IMG/VR virus record: IMGVR_UViG_3300009419_000841
Location: 1 to 32,678 of that record
Length of the DNA: 32,678 nucleotides
Direction: 5' to 3' (one strand)
Source of the DNA: a virus
The notes beneath the pieces are model-generated. The model ran no database searches. It worked only from the letters and a program-made list of their open reading frames with translations, and was not told the origin of the DNA. Below, one piece after another: positions 7,687-14,141 of this stretch. Numbering within the stretch: position 1 is the stretch's first letter; each line of letters starts with the position of its first letter. The position numbers and the translations under genes are program-made.

Positions 7687-8441
7687 TAACGACTTGCTAT
7701 TTTTGTCGGTTGCGGCTTTGGTGTCGCGGCCTGACCTGGTTTCTTAGGTTGTGCTTGTGCTAACTGTTGTTTTTGCTGTTGTGTTGCAGCCAAACGTTCT
7801 TTAGATTTAAGGCCAGCAGGATTAACAACCTTAGTAGCTTGTTTGGATGTTTTGCCCTTGCCTACTTTCATTTTAAAATATGCAATGGACGCCAGCGCGG
7901 CTTCCTTAGGATTAACTGAAAGTAGTGTTGGGTTGTCAATATAAATGCTTGGATTTTCTGGATGAACAGCCGCCCCAATTTTAGCATATAATTCTCTGCC
8001 AGTAATATGTATAAATCCTCGGCCTCTGTATTTCCAGCCATCTCCGCTCTTTTCATCACCGTTGCCATTTTTATTTGCTAATGCTCTATTAGCAAGGGCA
8101 ACTGGATTACCTACATACGGTGTTGCTTCTGCAGGTGTTTTGAAATTACTAGTGAATACTTTATAAATCCTTTGAGGATCAGTATAATTAAACTTTTCAG
8201 AAGCCGCTGTCCAGTTTGCTGTTTCAACTTGACATTGTCCTAAAAAACTAGACAAGTCGTTAGCTGTCTTTAATCCTTTTGCTTTGGCTAAGGATACTAG
8301 TGTTTCTTTATGTTGCGCCGGATTAAATGCTTGAGGTTCGTTAACTGCTATTTTAGGAATAACAGGTACAGGTGTTGGAGCTATCTGTGTAGGTTGAATA
8401 GCGGGTTTAGGTGCCCCGCCAAATAGTTCCCTTAAAATCAT
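7686..8441 (-). CDS. GH19 (chitinase-like) peptidoglycan hydrolase, endolysin
   Basis: 251 residues; ATG 8441 overlaps the Rz stop as ATGA. A short N terminus MILRELFGG is followed by a Pro-rich linker (about 10-40), then the glycoside hydrolase family 19 domain (about 45-190): FLGQCQVETANW (catalytic Glu73), SEKFNYTDPQRI, and YRGRGFIHITGR, which matches the GRGxxQxTGR region. The C-terminal tail is Gln/Pro/Lys-rich and probably disordered. Phage GH19 enzymes cut peptidoglycan glycan strands. There is no Sec signal, so it needs the holin to reach the wall. The N-terminal M-x-LREL is shared with two proteins of the cassette at 1-1300, which raises the possibility that this enzyme is virion-associated rather than, or as well as, a soluble endolysin. 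Confidence 0.85.
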   Translation of the reverse strand: MILRELFGGAPKPAIQPTQIAPTPVPVIPKIAVNEPQAFNPAQHKETLVSLAKAKGLKTANDLSSFLGQCQVETANWTAASEKFNYTDPQRIYKVFTSNFKTPAEATPYVGNPVALANRALANKNGNGDEKSGDGWKYRGRGFIHITGRELYAKIGAAVHPENPSIYIDNPTLLSVNPKEAALASIAYFKMKVGKGKTSKQATKVVNPAGLKSKERLAATQQQKQQLAQAQPKKPGQAATPKPQPTKIASR

Positions 8442-9058
8442 TTAACGCTTTCAAAAATTTTCTTTTGCTCTTTATACCACTCTTGCCACGCTTTTAATTT
8501 TTCTGCGTTTTCATGGCAGGCGCCGTAATTTTCGACGACTCGGTCGAGGAGACGACTGGCTTCAACTCCGCTGGGGGTTCCATCAGTTGCTTCGGCACGT
8601 CCGGCCACTTCATTACGACTGGCGCTGTCGTGCAAGCTGACAGTAGACTTAGGCAAAGTACACTGAGCATCAAGTTGCTTGCCAGCAACTTCTTTAATGA
8701 TTTCTCTATTGACATAAACGTTTTCCTTAATAACTTTTATTTTAGTTACTATCTTTTCTTCTATTACTGTATTAACTTGTTGACTTTTTTCTTCAGCTAC
8801 TCGTACCTTTTCTTCAAGGTCTTTTACTTTTTGTCTCCAAGCCATTTCTGTTCCATATCCGCCAAACATATAGGAACCGATAACCAACATTAATACACCT
8901 ACCAGTTCAGCAGGTAATTTATATTGACTTATAACTGGAATCCATGCAGTTAACTTGCTTACAACGTATAGTGTAAAGCCTGCACCTGCAATAAAATAGG
9001 TAATCCAAATAAGCAAACTATCTGGGATAAGACTCAACATCCATCCAAATTGCCACAT
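8438..9058 (-). CDS. Rz-like inner-membrane spanin
   Basis: 206 residues; ATG 9058 with GGAGAG upstream. Two hydrophobic segments lie near the N terminus (about 14-36 and 48-68), followed by a highly charged helical stretch predicted as coiled coil (about 72-120, WRQKVKDLEEKVRVAEEKSQ...). The C-terminal periplasmic part is charged (EKLKAWQEWYKEQKK). This is the usual layout of Rz-type i-spanins, which pair with an outer-membrane lipoprotein to fuse the two membranes at the end of lysis. The identification rests largely on the nested Rz1-like lipoprotein gene and the neighbouring endolysin. Confidence 0.8.
   Translation of the reverse strand: MWQFGWMLSLIPDSLLIWITYFIAGAGFTLYVVSKLTAWIPVISQYKLPAELVGVLMLVIGSYMFGGYGTEMAWRQKVKDLEEKVRVAEEKSQQVNTVIEEKIVTKIKVIKENVYVNREIIKEVAGKQLDAQCTLPKSTVSLHDSASRNEVAGRAEATDGTPSGVEASRLLDRVVENYGACHENAEKLKAWQEWYKEQKKIFESVK
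8494..8715 (-). CDS. Rz1-like outer-membrane spanin lipoprotein, nested inside Rz
   Basis: 73 residues, read in a different frame entirely within the Rz gene. ATG 8715 is preceded by AAGGA. A basic N terminus (MSIEKSLKKLLA) leads to a hydrophobic stretch and the lipobox LLSAC, with lipidated Cys28. The mature part is about 46 residues and Pro-rich (WPDVPKQLMEPPAELKP), as in known Rz1 proteins. Embedded Rz/Rz1 gene pairs are well established in lambda-type systems. Finding it here confirms that this is a lysis cassette for a Gram-negative host. Confidence 0.88.
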   Translation of the reverse strand: MSIEKSLKKLLASNLMLSVLCLSLLSACTTAPVVMKWPDVPKQLMEPPAELKPVVSSTESSKITAPAMKTQKN

Positions 9059-9059
9059 A

Positions 9060-9794
9060 TTAAGTTCTCTCCAGTACTAGTGCGTACCCTTTGTTTTCAA
9101 AAACAAAAACATTGTCTATCTTTGTTATGTTATAGTCACCTAAATACTTTGTTAAGAAAATGCATTCGCTAATATCTTTAGTTTCTATTTTTAAACGACC
9201 TTGAGTACGTTCATATACTTCTTTTTTACGTCCAAAGTCTTTGATCTTCATGTTAATGGATTCAGCAAACACTTTTTGAAATCTAATATCGTCATCTAGT
9301 ACAGCTACGTTTTCAATAAAACCTCTATTAAAAAAGTTAGAGAAGTTGTTCATTTGATTGTTAGCAATCCTGTCTTCATACTCTTCTGTATTTGTAGGGA
9401 TTGCATCTTTAAGAATATCCAATGTAGCAGGCATACTTTTAAAACTTTTATAATATCTAAATTTAAAATTATCAATCTTTGTTAATCTAGCAACACCGTC
9501 TAACAATTCGACGATCCTATCAGGAACATGTCGATCTCTTTTTATTTCAACAAACACTCTATGTTTGCCGTTGTCAGTCGGACCGCTTGTTGCATCTGCA
9601 TCTAATACAAACTCATAGCCCATCTCTAAAAAACGGGCTAAATCGTCTGCTGGTGCTTTATCTTCTACAGTAAAACTTAAGACAACCATATCGCCGTCTT
9701 CGCCAATTTTAGATTTAAAACTGTCGATGTCGAACACGTGGCTTACTAAGTGAGCCAAATCGCCGGCTAGTAAGTCTTCGTTAATGCGTTTCAT
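9060..9794 (-). CDS. Conserved T4-like marine phage protein, probably structural
   Basis: 244 residues; ATG 9794 overlaps the preceding stop by one base (TAATG). It resembles a protein conserved in T4-like cyanophages and pelagiphages, often annotated as virion structural; I recognise the N-terminal block LAGDLAHLVSHVFDIDSFKSK and the VLDAD/VFVEIKRDRHVP region. No enzyme motif or membrane segment is visible. The coupled upstream gene is conserved alongside. N-terminal MKRINE has an I-x-E pattern. Virion location is inferred from family memory, not from a motif. Confidence 0.6.
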   Translation of the reverse strand: MKRINEDLLAGDLAHLVSHVFDIDSFKSKIGEDGDMVVLSFTVEDKAPADDLARFLEMGYEFVLDADATSGPTDNGKHRVFVEIKRDRHVPDRIVELLDGVARLTKIDNFKFRYYKSFKSMPATLDILKDAIPTNTEEYEDRIANNQMNNFSNFFNRGFIENVAVLDDDIRFQKVFAESINMKIKDFGRKKEVYERTQGRLKIETKDISECIFLTKYLGDYNITKIDNVFVFENKGYALVLERT

Positions 9795-10342
9795 TATACA
9801 GGTGCTCCTGCGGTTGGAGCCGCTGGTGTAGCTGCCGCTGGTGCTGCCGCCGCCGGTGCTCCTGCTCCTGGGGCCGCTGCCTCTTTCTTAGTGGGATTTT
9901 TACTACTACGTTCTTCTCTGATGCGGTCCATATATCCATTAAAAATATCAAACACTAATTTTTTAGGCATCATGATTTCAACTAACCATACAGGCTTAGA
10001 ATCTAACTTGCCCTTCTTTGTTCCAGGACGTAAATCGTCTGGAGTACGAATTCTTCTAGGCTCTACTACGGTTGTTTTTTCATACAACACTTTACACCCT
10101 AAATCAGTCAATCGCTTGCCTGCTACAGGATCTGGCATTTTATCATAAGGCCACATGAACTCAGCTGTAACCCAATGTCGGTCAACTTTTGGTCCCGATG
10201 CTAATTCACCGTCTCTCCAGTTTTTATATACGTACATATCCATCTCGTCTAGGACTCGTTCAAAGTCCTTTAATATAGCCAAGCTGGAATTGTTATTATA
10301 AATGCTTTCTACGTTTTTGATAACTTCTAATATGTCACGCAT
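9794..10342 (-). CDS. Conserved T4-like phage protein with Ala/Pro-rich tail
   Basis: 182 residues from ATG 10342. I prefer this start to the ATG at 10390, because CAGGGA lies at Shine-Dalgarno distance and a CTAAATAC late motif (10368-10375) falls between the two ATGs. The body contains WPYDKMPDPVAGKRLTDLG and a basic segment EPRRIRTPDDLRPGTKKGK. The last 35 residues are almost entirely Ala, Pro, Gly and Thr, a flexible tail. Conserved in marine T4-like phages, probably virion-related like its coupled neighbour; the exact role is not known to me. Confidence 0.6.
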   Translation of the reverse strand: MRDILEVIKNVESIYNNNSSLAILKDFERVLDEMDMYVYKNWRDGELASGPKVDRHWVTAEFMWPYDKMPDPVAGKRLTDLGCKVLYEKTTVVEPRRIRTPDDLRPGTKKGKLDSKPVWLVEIMMPKKLVFDIFNGYMDRIREERSSKNPTKKEAAAPGAGAPAAAAPAAATPAAPTAGAPV

Positions 10343-10367
10343 GGATTTTCCCTGTTTTGATACTAAT

Positions 10368-10375
10368 GTATTTAG
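10368..10375 (-). promoter_or_regulatory. Late promoter motif CTAAATAC
   Basis: Minus-strand CTAAATAC ends 25 bases before the ATG at 10342, leaving room for a leader with CAGGGA. It is a TAAATA-core variant of the T4 late motif. It supports the shorter start of the downstream gene, since transcripts from here could not include the ATG at 10390. Confidence 0.5.
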
Positions 10376-10420
10376 CTGGGCTGAAATCATACCGTATCAG
10401 TTTATATTTTGTCGTAATCG

Positions 10421-10428
10421 TTAAATAT
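10421..10428 (+). promoter_or_regulatory. Possible promoter element TTAAATAT for phoH
   Basis: A TAAATA-core motif on the plus strand. With T4 late spacing, transcription would begin near 10433, the first base of the strong leader hairpin. No convincing -35 box at 16-18 bases was found, so a phage-type promoter is more likely than sigma70. Confidence 0.4.
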
Positions 10429-10432
10429 GATT

Positions 10433-10492
10433 GTAGGACCTCTGTAGTTATCGAGGCGGTCGCTACATGTCCTACTTTACCCAGAGTAGGAG
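10433..10492 (+). promoter_or_regulatory. phoH mRNA leader with two mutually exclusive hairpins, one covering the ribosome site
   Basis: Segment A (GTAGGAC, 10433-10439) is complementary over 7 bases to segment B (GTCCTAC, 10469-10475). This pairing is extended inside by TGTAG (10443-10447) with CTACA (10463-10467), giving a 12-pair hairpin. Segment B also pairs over 7 bases (10470-10476 with 10485-10491, loop of 8) with segment C, which contains the phoH Shine-Dalgarno AGGAG (10488-10492). A:B leaves the ribosome site free; B:C hides it. This is the layout of a translational switch. The ligand or trigger, if any, is unknown. Confidence 0.55.
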
Positions 10493-10501
10493 ATAAACTG
10501 A

Positions 10502-11224
10502 ATGAGTAAACAACGAGTGAAAAAGCGTTTTACATCAGACGTTAAAGTGATAGATTTTCAACCATACCTTCCTCAGAAGAAGCAACGTGTAGTAATGTCA
10601 GCACGTTCGCAGAATCAGAAAGCATACTTACAAAAACTGCAAAACGACGAAACTAGCATTGTATTTGCTATCGGGCCAGCCGGCACGGGCAAAACTATGT
10701 TGGCTGTTATGCACGGCATTAAGTTGTATCAGGAAGGGTTGGTAGATAAGATTATTGTTACTAGACCCGCCGTTTCCGTAGATGAAGATTTAGGATTTTT
10801 ACCAGGTGACTTAAATGAAAAGATGGCACCTTGGACTCGTCCTATTTTTGACGTTATGGGAGAATATTATAAGCAATCAGACATAGCAGAAATGCTAAAG
10901 GAAGGTGTTATCGAAATAAGCCCACTCGCGTATATGCGCGGACGCACATTTAAGAATGCATATATCATAGCAGATGAAATGCAGAATGCTACTGTAAATC
11001 AAATGAAGATGTTGCTAACACGCTTGGGAGAAGGATCCAAGATGGTAGTGACGGGAGATTTGGCACAGGCAGATAGACGTAGCGATAACGGATTAATTAA
11101 TTTTTGCAACCTACTCGCAAGTAAACCAAATTTAAAACACATCGACATTGTAGAATTCGATCATAAAGATATTGAACGACATGATGCAGTAAGGGAAGTG
11201 TTGGGAATTTATGGTGACACGTAA
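10502..11224 (+). CDS. phoH: PhoH-like ATPase
   Basis: 240 residues; ATG 10502 with AGGAG nine bases upstream. P-loop GPAGTGKT at 58-65, Walker B ADEMQ at 157-161 and the conserved TGDLAQAD block at 184-191 identify the PhoH family (P-loop ATPase related to helicases). In E. coli phoH responds to phosphate limitation; phage copies are very common in marine phages and their role is unsettled (RNA or phospholipid metabolism and phosphate stress have been proposed). It is a lone plus-strand gene between two minus-strand blocks, with its own regulated leader and a terminator just after the stop. Confidence 0.93.
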   Translation: MSKQRVKKRFTSDVKVIDFQPYLPQKKQRVVMSARSQNQKAYLQKLQNDETSIVFAIGPAGTGKTMLAVMHGIKLYQEGLVDKIIVTRPAVSVDEDLGFLPGDLNEKMAPWTRPIFDVMGEYYKQSDIAEMLKEGVIEISPLAYMRGRTFKNAYIIADEMQNATVNQMKMLLTRLGEGSKMVVTGDLAQADRRSDNGLINFCNLLASKPNLKHIDIVEFDHKDIERHDAVREVLGIYGDT

Positions 11225-11232
11225 TAGTCATT

Positions 11233-11258
11233 AAAAAAGGACCTTCGGGTCCTTTTTC
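11233..11258. terminator. Bidirectional terminator with UUCG tetraloop
   Basis: A stem of AAAAAGGACC/GGTCCTTTTT around a TTCG loop (11244-11247) lies between the convergent stops of phoH and the dCMP deaminase gene. A/T tracts on both sides make a U-run in either direction. C(UUCG)G-capped terminators are typical of T4-like phages. Confidence 0.92.
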
Positions 11259-11774
11259 TTATTCTAACTGTTCAACTCCGACCTGCGAAGCTTTAAGGAA
11301 ATCAATCCCGGAATTATCCCGATAAGCAGTGCGAAACCAAACTCGTTTAATACCTGCTTGGTAGATAAGTTTGGCACAGTCCAAGCAAGGAGCATGAGTA
11401 ACAAATAAATCCCCATCGAGACCAGACTCGTTACTTCTAGCCAATTTCGCAATGGCGTTAGTTTCTGCATGTAATACCTCTGGTTTAGTTTTGAGTCGGT
11501 AACGGCCTTGCATTGTGTTTCCGTCAGCATCTAAATAAGTGCCTTCATAAGGCCAACCTTCTATAATCTCTTCTGCACTTAGCCATCCGCCGGCACTGCA
11601 CCATTCTACATTTTCGCAATCGTTATCCCAACCTGCCGGCATACCATTGTAGCCGATAGAAATAATTCTATCATCCTTAACAACAATAGCACCGACATGT
11701 AACCGCTTGGCATGACTAAGCTCTGCGAATGTTTCCGCAGTTTTCATGTACGCTTCTTTTAATTTACTCTTCAT
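11259..11774 (-). CDS. cd: Zinc-dependent dCMP deaminase
   Basis: 171 residues; ATG 11774 overlaps the ferredoxin stop as ATGA. Zinc and catalytic motifs are complete: HAE at 102-104 (His ligand, catalytic Glu104) and PCLDC (Cys130, Cys133). [19 protein letters not shown] near the N terminus is characteristic of dCMP/ComEB-type deaminases. An insert with Cys residues ([13 protein letters not shown], 51-63) occurs in T4-type enzymes, which can bind a structural zinc and are allosterically regulated. It converts dCMP to dUMP for thymidylate synthesis. Last gene of the replication-related operon, directly before the terminator. Confidence 0.92.
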   Translation of the reverse strand: MKSKLKEAYMKTAETFAELSHAKRLHVGAIVVKDDRIISIGYNGMPAGWDNDCENVEWCSAGGWLSAEEIIEGWPYEGTYLDADGNTMQGRYRLKTKPEVLHAETNAIAKLARSNESGLDGDLFVTHAPCLDCAKLIYQAGIKRVWFRTAYRDNSGIDFLKASQVGVEQLE

Positions 11775-12094
11775 TCTTCTAATAAGTCTAGCTTGTCAGG
11801 TTTATCTTTCCATTCAGCATGATCTGGTAATGGGTCTTTCTTTTTAGTAATAACAGGCCACTTGACGCTTAGACGTTTATTAAGGTCAGTCCACATCACA
11901 ACATTTACATTGACATCATTGTCAGCTACGATAGCATCGACCGGGCATTCTGGAACACATACTCCACAGTCGATGCATTCGTCTGGATTAATTACTAAAA
12001 AGTTTGGGCCTTCGTAAAAGCAGTCAACTGGGCATACTTCTACACAATCGGTATGCTTGCACTTGATACAGTTCTCAGTTACCAAATATGTCAT
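11771..12094 (-). CDS. fdxA: 7Fe ferredoxin ([3Fe-4S][4Fe-4S], FdxA type)
   Basis: 107 residues, almost the length of Azotobacter ferredoxin I (106). The cysteines fall at 9, 12, 17, 21, 25, 40, 43, 46 and 50, the same spacing as in that protein. By analogy 9, 17 and 50 hold the [3Fe-4S] cluster and 21, 40, 43 and 46 hold the [4Fe-4S] cluster. The C-terminal half ([26 protein letters not shown]) matches bacterial FdxA. It is a low-potential electron carrier; the partner enzyme is not identified. It overlaps gp44 before it and dCMP deaminase after it by four bases each, so it is fully embedded in a DNA-replication operon. This differs from the plant-type 2Fe-2S ferredoxin (PetF) known from cyanophages. 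Confidence 0.93.
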   Translation of the reverse strand: MTYLVTENCIKCKHTDCVEVCPVDCFYEGPNFLVINPDECIDCGVCVPECPVDAIVADNDVNVNVVMWTDLNKRLSVKWPVITKKKDPLPDHAEWKDKPDKLDLLEE

Positions 12095-13005
12095 AGATGC
12101 GACAATCTAATCAATGTTGCAGACAAGTTAATTTCCGGGTCAATAACCAAGGTATGATCAACCAGGCCTTGTTTAATAATTAAGATAGCTTTCTCTTGTT
12201 TAGCATCATCACCGAACAATGTGATGTTATCATACATCCAACGATATACTTCCTCCATCTCTTCTGGTCGAGCTTGACTACAAATTAGCTTACGTGCTTC
12301 GTTGATCTTGCCTAGCTTAAACAATTCTACCATGTCAATTTTGTAGTCCTGTTCACCAGTGTCGCCCTTTTCTGGACTATGCAGTAGCCCATCCAAGCTA
12401 TTCATCTGCACCATGTTAATGCATTTACGCAAATCTGGATACGTTACTTTGACAACAGTATCTAAAACATCGGCATCGAATTTAATATCTTCCGAATCCA
12501 AAATATGTACTACACGAGCAAACATCTCTACTTGATCGATTTTCTCAATATGAAATCCTTGGCATCTGGAATGTAGGGCAGGGATGATACGATTAGGATA
12601 ATTGCAAGTAAGTATGAAACGAGCGGTCGTGTGATATGTTTCCATGACTCCACGGAGGATAGCTTGTGCGTTAGGCGTAAGATAATCTGCTTCATCTAAT
12701 AGTACTACCTTAAAATCTCCAAACGGAATCATCTGGACAAAGTTTGTAATTTTATCACGAATAGTCTCTGCACTGTTTTCTCGTGATGCGTTAATTTCCA
12801 TAATGTCATATTCGTTAATTTCTAACTCATTAAACAATAATCTTGCCAGTGTTGTTTTGCCAATACCTGCATTGCCACTCAACAACAGATGCGGGATGGA
12901 TCCATCTTTAATCCATCTCTCAACTTGCGCTTTTTGATGTGCATCTCTAAACACATAACCATCTACAGTCTTAGGACGGTATTTTTCTACCCATAGTTCT
13001 TTCAT
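12091..13005 (-). CDS. 44: Sliding clamp loader large subunit (T4 gp44-like)
   Basis: 304 residues; ATG 13005 overlaps the previous stop as ATGA. AAA+ motifs: Walker A GNAGIGKT (44-51), Walker B LLDEAD (102-107), sensor 1 LTCNYPNR (132-139), and the SRC arginine-finger motif (146-148). The opening [16 protein letters not shown] is typical of gp44/RFC-type loaders. It loads the phage sliding clamp for replication and, in T4, for late transcription. The small clamp loader subunit gp62 and the clamp gp45 are not in this window; in T4 these are neighbours, so the order here differs. Confidence 0.93.
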   Translation of the reverse strand: MKELWVEKYRPKTVDGYVFRDAHQKAQVERWIKDGSIPHLLLSGNAGIGKTTLARLLFNELEINEYDIMEINASRENSAETIRDKITNFVQMIPFGDFKVVLLDEADYLTPNAQAILRGVMETYHTTARFILTCNYPNRIIPALHSRCQGFHIEKIDQVEMFARVVHILDSEDIKFDADVLDTVVKVTYPDLRKCINMVQMNSLDGLLHSPEKGDTGEQDYKIDMVELFKLGKINEARKLICSQARPEEMEEVYRWMYDNITLFGDDAKQEKAILIIKQGLVDHTLVIDPEINLSATLIRLSHL

Positions 13006-13193
13006 TCTTTTGCCTTATTAATAATTTGTTGTGTAATTGGACTAATTCTATTATCTATTAATGATAGATCATGCAATCTATCAGCACATTTTCGTACATC
13101 ATCACTTAGTTGACCCTTACCAATAGCACTTTCTATAAGACGTGCAACATTATGCAATGTTATGACAGCGTCAACTAAATCAAGATTTCTCAA
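13002..13193 (-). CDS. 63-residue conserved hypothetical protein
   Basis: Starts with TTG 13193, which overlaps the previous stop as TTGA and has GAGGAA upstream; ends by overlapping gp44 as ATGA. The protein is all-helical in appearance (VDAVITLHNVARLIESAIG, DVRKCADRLHDLS) with no catalytic motif. Translational coupling on both sides is the main evidence that it is real. The function is unknown. Confidence 0.7.
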   Translation of the reverse strand: MRNLDLVDAVITLHNVARLIESAIGKGQLSDDVRKCADRLHDLSLIDNRISPITQQIINKAKE

Positions 13194-13357
13194 ACCAATT
13201 CCTCAACGATGCCTAACACTTCTGCTAAAATTAAGCAAACGCCAGCCATTAGCAAGTTGCCTGTAATCAAACAGCCGCCCGCTACAATACGTACAGCACT
13301 CTTTACAATGCTGACATAAAAATGTCCCTTGCTAGTATCTTTAGGTTGAATTTCCAC
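13190..13357 (-). CDS. 55-residue single-pass membrane protein
   Basis: Starts with GTG 13357, overlapping the upstream CxxC gene by 17 bases, with AGGA about ten bases upstream; its TGA stop overlaps the next gene's TTG. Product: a short charged head (EIQPKDTSKGHFYVS), one strongly hydrophobic helix (about residues 24-48, RIVAGGCLITGNLLMAG) and an acidic end (LGIVEELV). It resembles small membrane proteins seen in other marine T4-like phages. Function unknown. Confidence 0.7.
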   Translation of the reverse strand: MEIQPKDTSKGHFYVSIVKSAVRIVAGGCLITGNLLMAGVCLILAEVLGIVEELV

Positions 13358-13508
13358 GTTTAAATAATCCTTTTATAAACTGTATTAGATTGTAAAATCT
13401 AAAATGATGAGTAGTCAGCATTGGAGTATGATGCGGACATCGCCCTTGCATGTAGTCGCAACTAGTTGAATAGGGCTTGTTACAAATATTGCAATTAATA
13501 GTATTCAT
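13341..13508 (-). CDS. 55-residue Cys/His-rich (zinc-finger-like) protein, first gene of the replication operon
   Basis: Starts with ATG 13508, stops TAA 13343-13341. The sequence begins MNTINCNICNKPYSTSCDYM and continues QGRCPHH. Cys6-x2-Cys9, Cys17, Cys24 and His26-His27 form a plausible zinc site. A basic hydrophobic C terminus (IQFIKGLFKRG) follows. Similar short proteins occur in marine T4-like phages. There is no Shine-Dalgarno sequence: a perfect sigma70 promoter ends six bases before the ATG, so the message should be leaderless. It could be a small regulator, but this is only a guess from size and zinc motif. Confidence 0.75.
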   Translation of the reverse strand: MNTINCNICNKPYSTSCDYMQGRCPHHTPMLTTHHFRFYNLIQFIKGLFKRGNST

Positions 13509-13514
13509 GTCTAT

Positions 13515-13543
13515 ATTATACAGGTAAGAACAGGACTAGTCAA
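13515..13543 (-). promoter_or_regulatory. Consensus sigma70 promoter of the replication operon (TTGACT-N17-TATAAT)
   Basis: Minus-strand TTGACT at 13543-13538, 17 bases, TATAAT at 13520-13515, then six bases and the ATG at 13508. The predicted +1 is the A of the start codon. It drives six coupled genes that end at the terminator at 11233-11258. The -35 box overlaps the centre of a 10-base inverted repeat. Confidence 0.8.
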
Positions 13544-13553
13544 TAGTCCTGTT
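13529..13553. promoter_or_regulatory. Inverted repeat over the -35 box (candidate operator)
   Basis: AACAGGACTA (13529-13538), 5-base spacer, TAGTCCTGTT (13544-13553): a perfect 10-base dyad. There is no T-run on the minus strand after it, so a terminator for the upstream groES-like gene is less likely than a protein binding site, though a transcript-end hairpin is possible. Confidence 0.5.
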
Positions 13554-13572
13554 AAGTTGGTTTACCAATTAG

Positions 13573-13896
13573 TTAATATTCGGAAGGAAGTTCGTCTGCT
13601 TGAAGCATTATTGATTTCACTTCGACCATTCGAACAGTAAGTTCTTTTCCATCTTCTTCAACTGTGATGCCTCTGGTCCATCGTCCATGTTCGACACATA
13701 TCCAATCTCCAACTTTAACATCTTGTTGATCAGGACCAACGGCCCAGACCTTACCCCAACGAGGTTTGATACCATCGCTTTTGCCATCCTGACTACGTAG
13801 GATGATTCCGACTTTACTTACTTCATCAGAAAAGTTCATGTCTGAAACAAGGATGTTGTCCTTGAGAGGGATGATTTTACCTTTTACAACATTCAT
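13573..13896 (-). CDS. 31: GroES-like co-chaperonin (T4 gp31-like)
   Basis: 107 residues; ATG 13896 overlaps the previous stop (TAATG). The fold pattern is that of GroES: IIPLKDNILVSDM at the N terminus, a mobile-loop region with KVGIILRSQ, GKVWAVGPDQQDVKVGDWICVEHGRW, and a closing strand VEVKSIML. T4 gp31 replaces GroES on host GroEL to fold the major capsid protein, and this protein probably does the same. Sequence identity to bacterial GroES looks low, as expected for phage forms. Together with DnaJ and ClpA it gives the phage three host-chaperone partners in this window. Confidence 0.82.
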   Translation of the reverse strand: MNVVKGKIIPLKDNILVSDMNFSDEVSKVGIILRSQDGKSDGIKPRWGKVWAVGPDQQDVKVGDWICVEHGRWTRGITVEEDGKELTVRMVEVKSIMLQADELPSEY

Positions 13897-14114
13897 TATT
13901 CGCCTTTATTTGGTTTACCTTTAAAATACTCACTCATGATGTCTTCGCGTTTACGAATAATTTTGCCACCTGGACCAATTTCGTCTCCGCGAGCATTAAC
14001 ACGGGAATTTCCCACTGCTAATGTTAGCTCATTTTGAGCTCTAAGTTTTTCCATATCCACTTCTTTGCCGGATGCACTACGGTGGATAACTCTTTGTGAT
14101 TCTTTCATTGCCAT
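13896..14114 (-). CDS. 72-residue conserved marine T4-like phage protein
   Basis: ATG 14114 with AAGGAG upstream. The protein is basic and polar, with VIHRSASGKEVDMEKLRAQN and RGDEIGPGGKIIRKREDIM, blocks I recognise as conserved in T4-like marine phages without a known role. There is no membrane segment or catalytic signature. Its stop overlaps the start of the groES-like gene, so the two are co-translated. Confidence 0.65.
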   Translation of the reverse strand: MAMKESQRVIHRSASGKEVDMEKLRAQNELTLAVGNSRVNARGDEIGPGGKIIRKREDIMSEYFKGKPNKGE

Positions 14115-14141
14115 TTTAATCTCCTTGGATTATAACAGTAC

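Noticed and set aside
11264-11530. Hydrophobic 88-residue reading frame within the dCMP deaminase gene
   Set aside because: It lies on the same strand in another frame, has no ribosome site I can see, and the deaminase frame has complete zinc motifs. Hydrophobic character is expected for out-of-frame reading here.
14129-14134. TATAAT upstream of the gene at 14114
   Set aside because: No acceptable -35 box at 16-18 bases, and a start from it would remove most of the AAGGAG ribosome site. A weak extended -10 (TGTTATAAT) is present, so it is not fully excluded.
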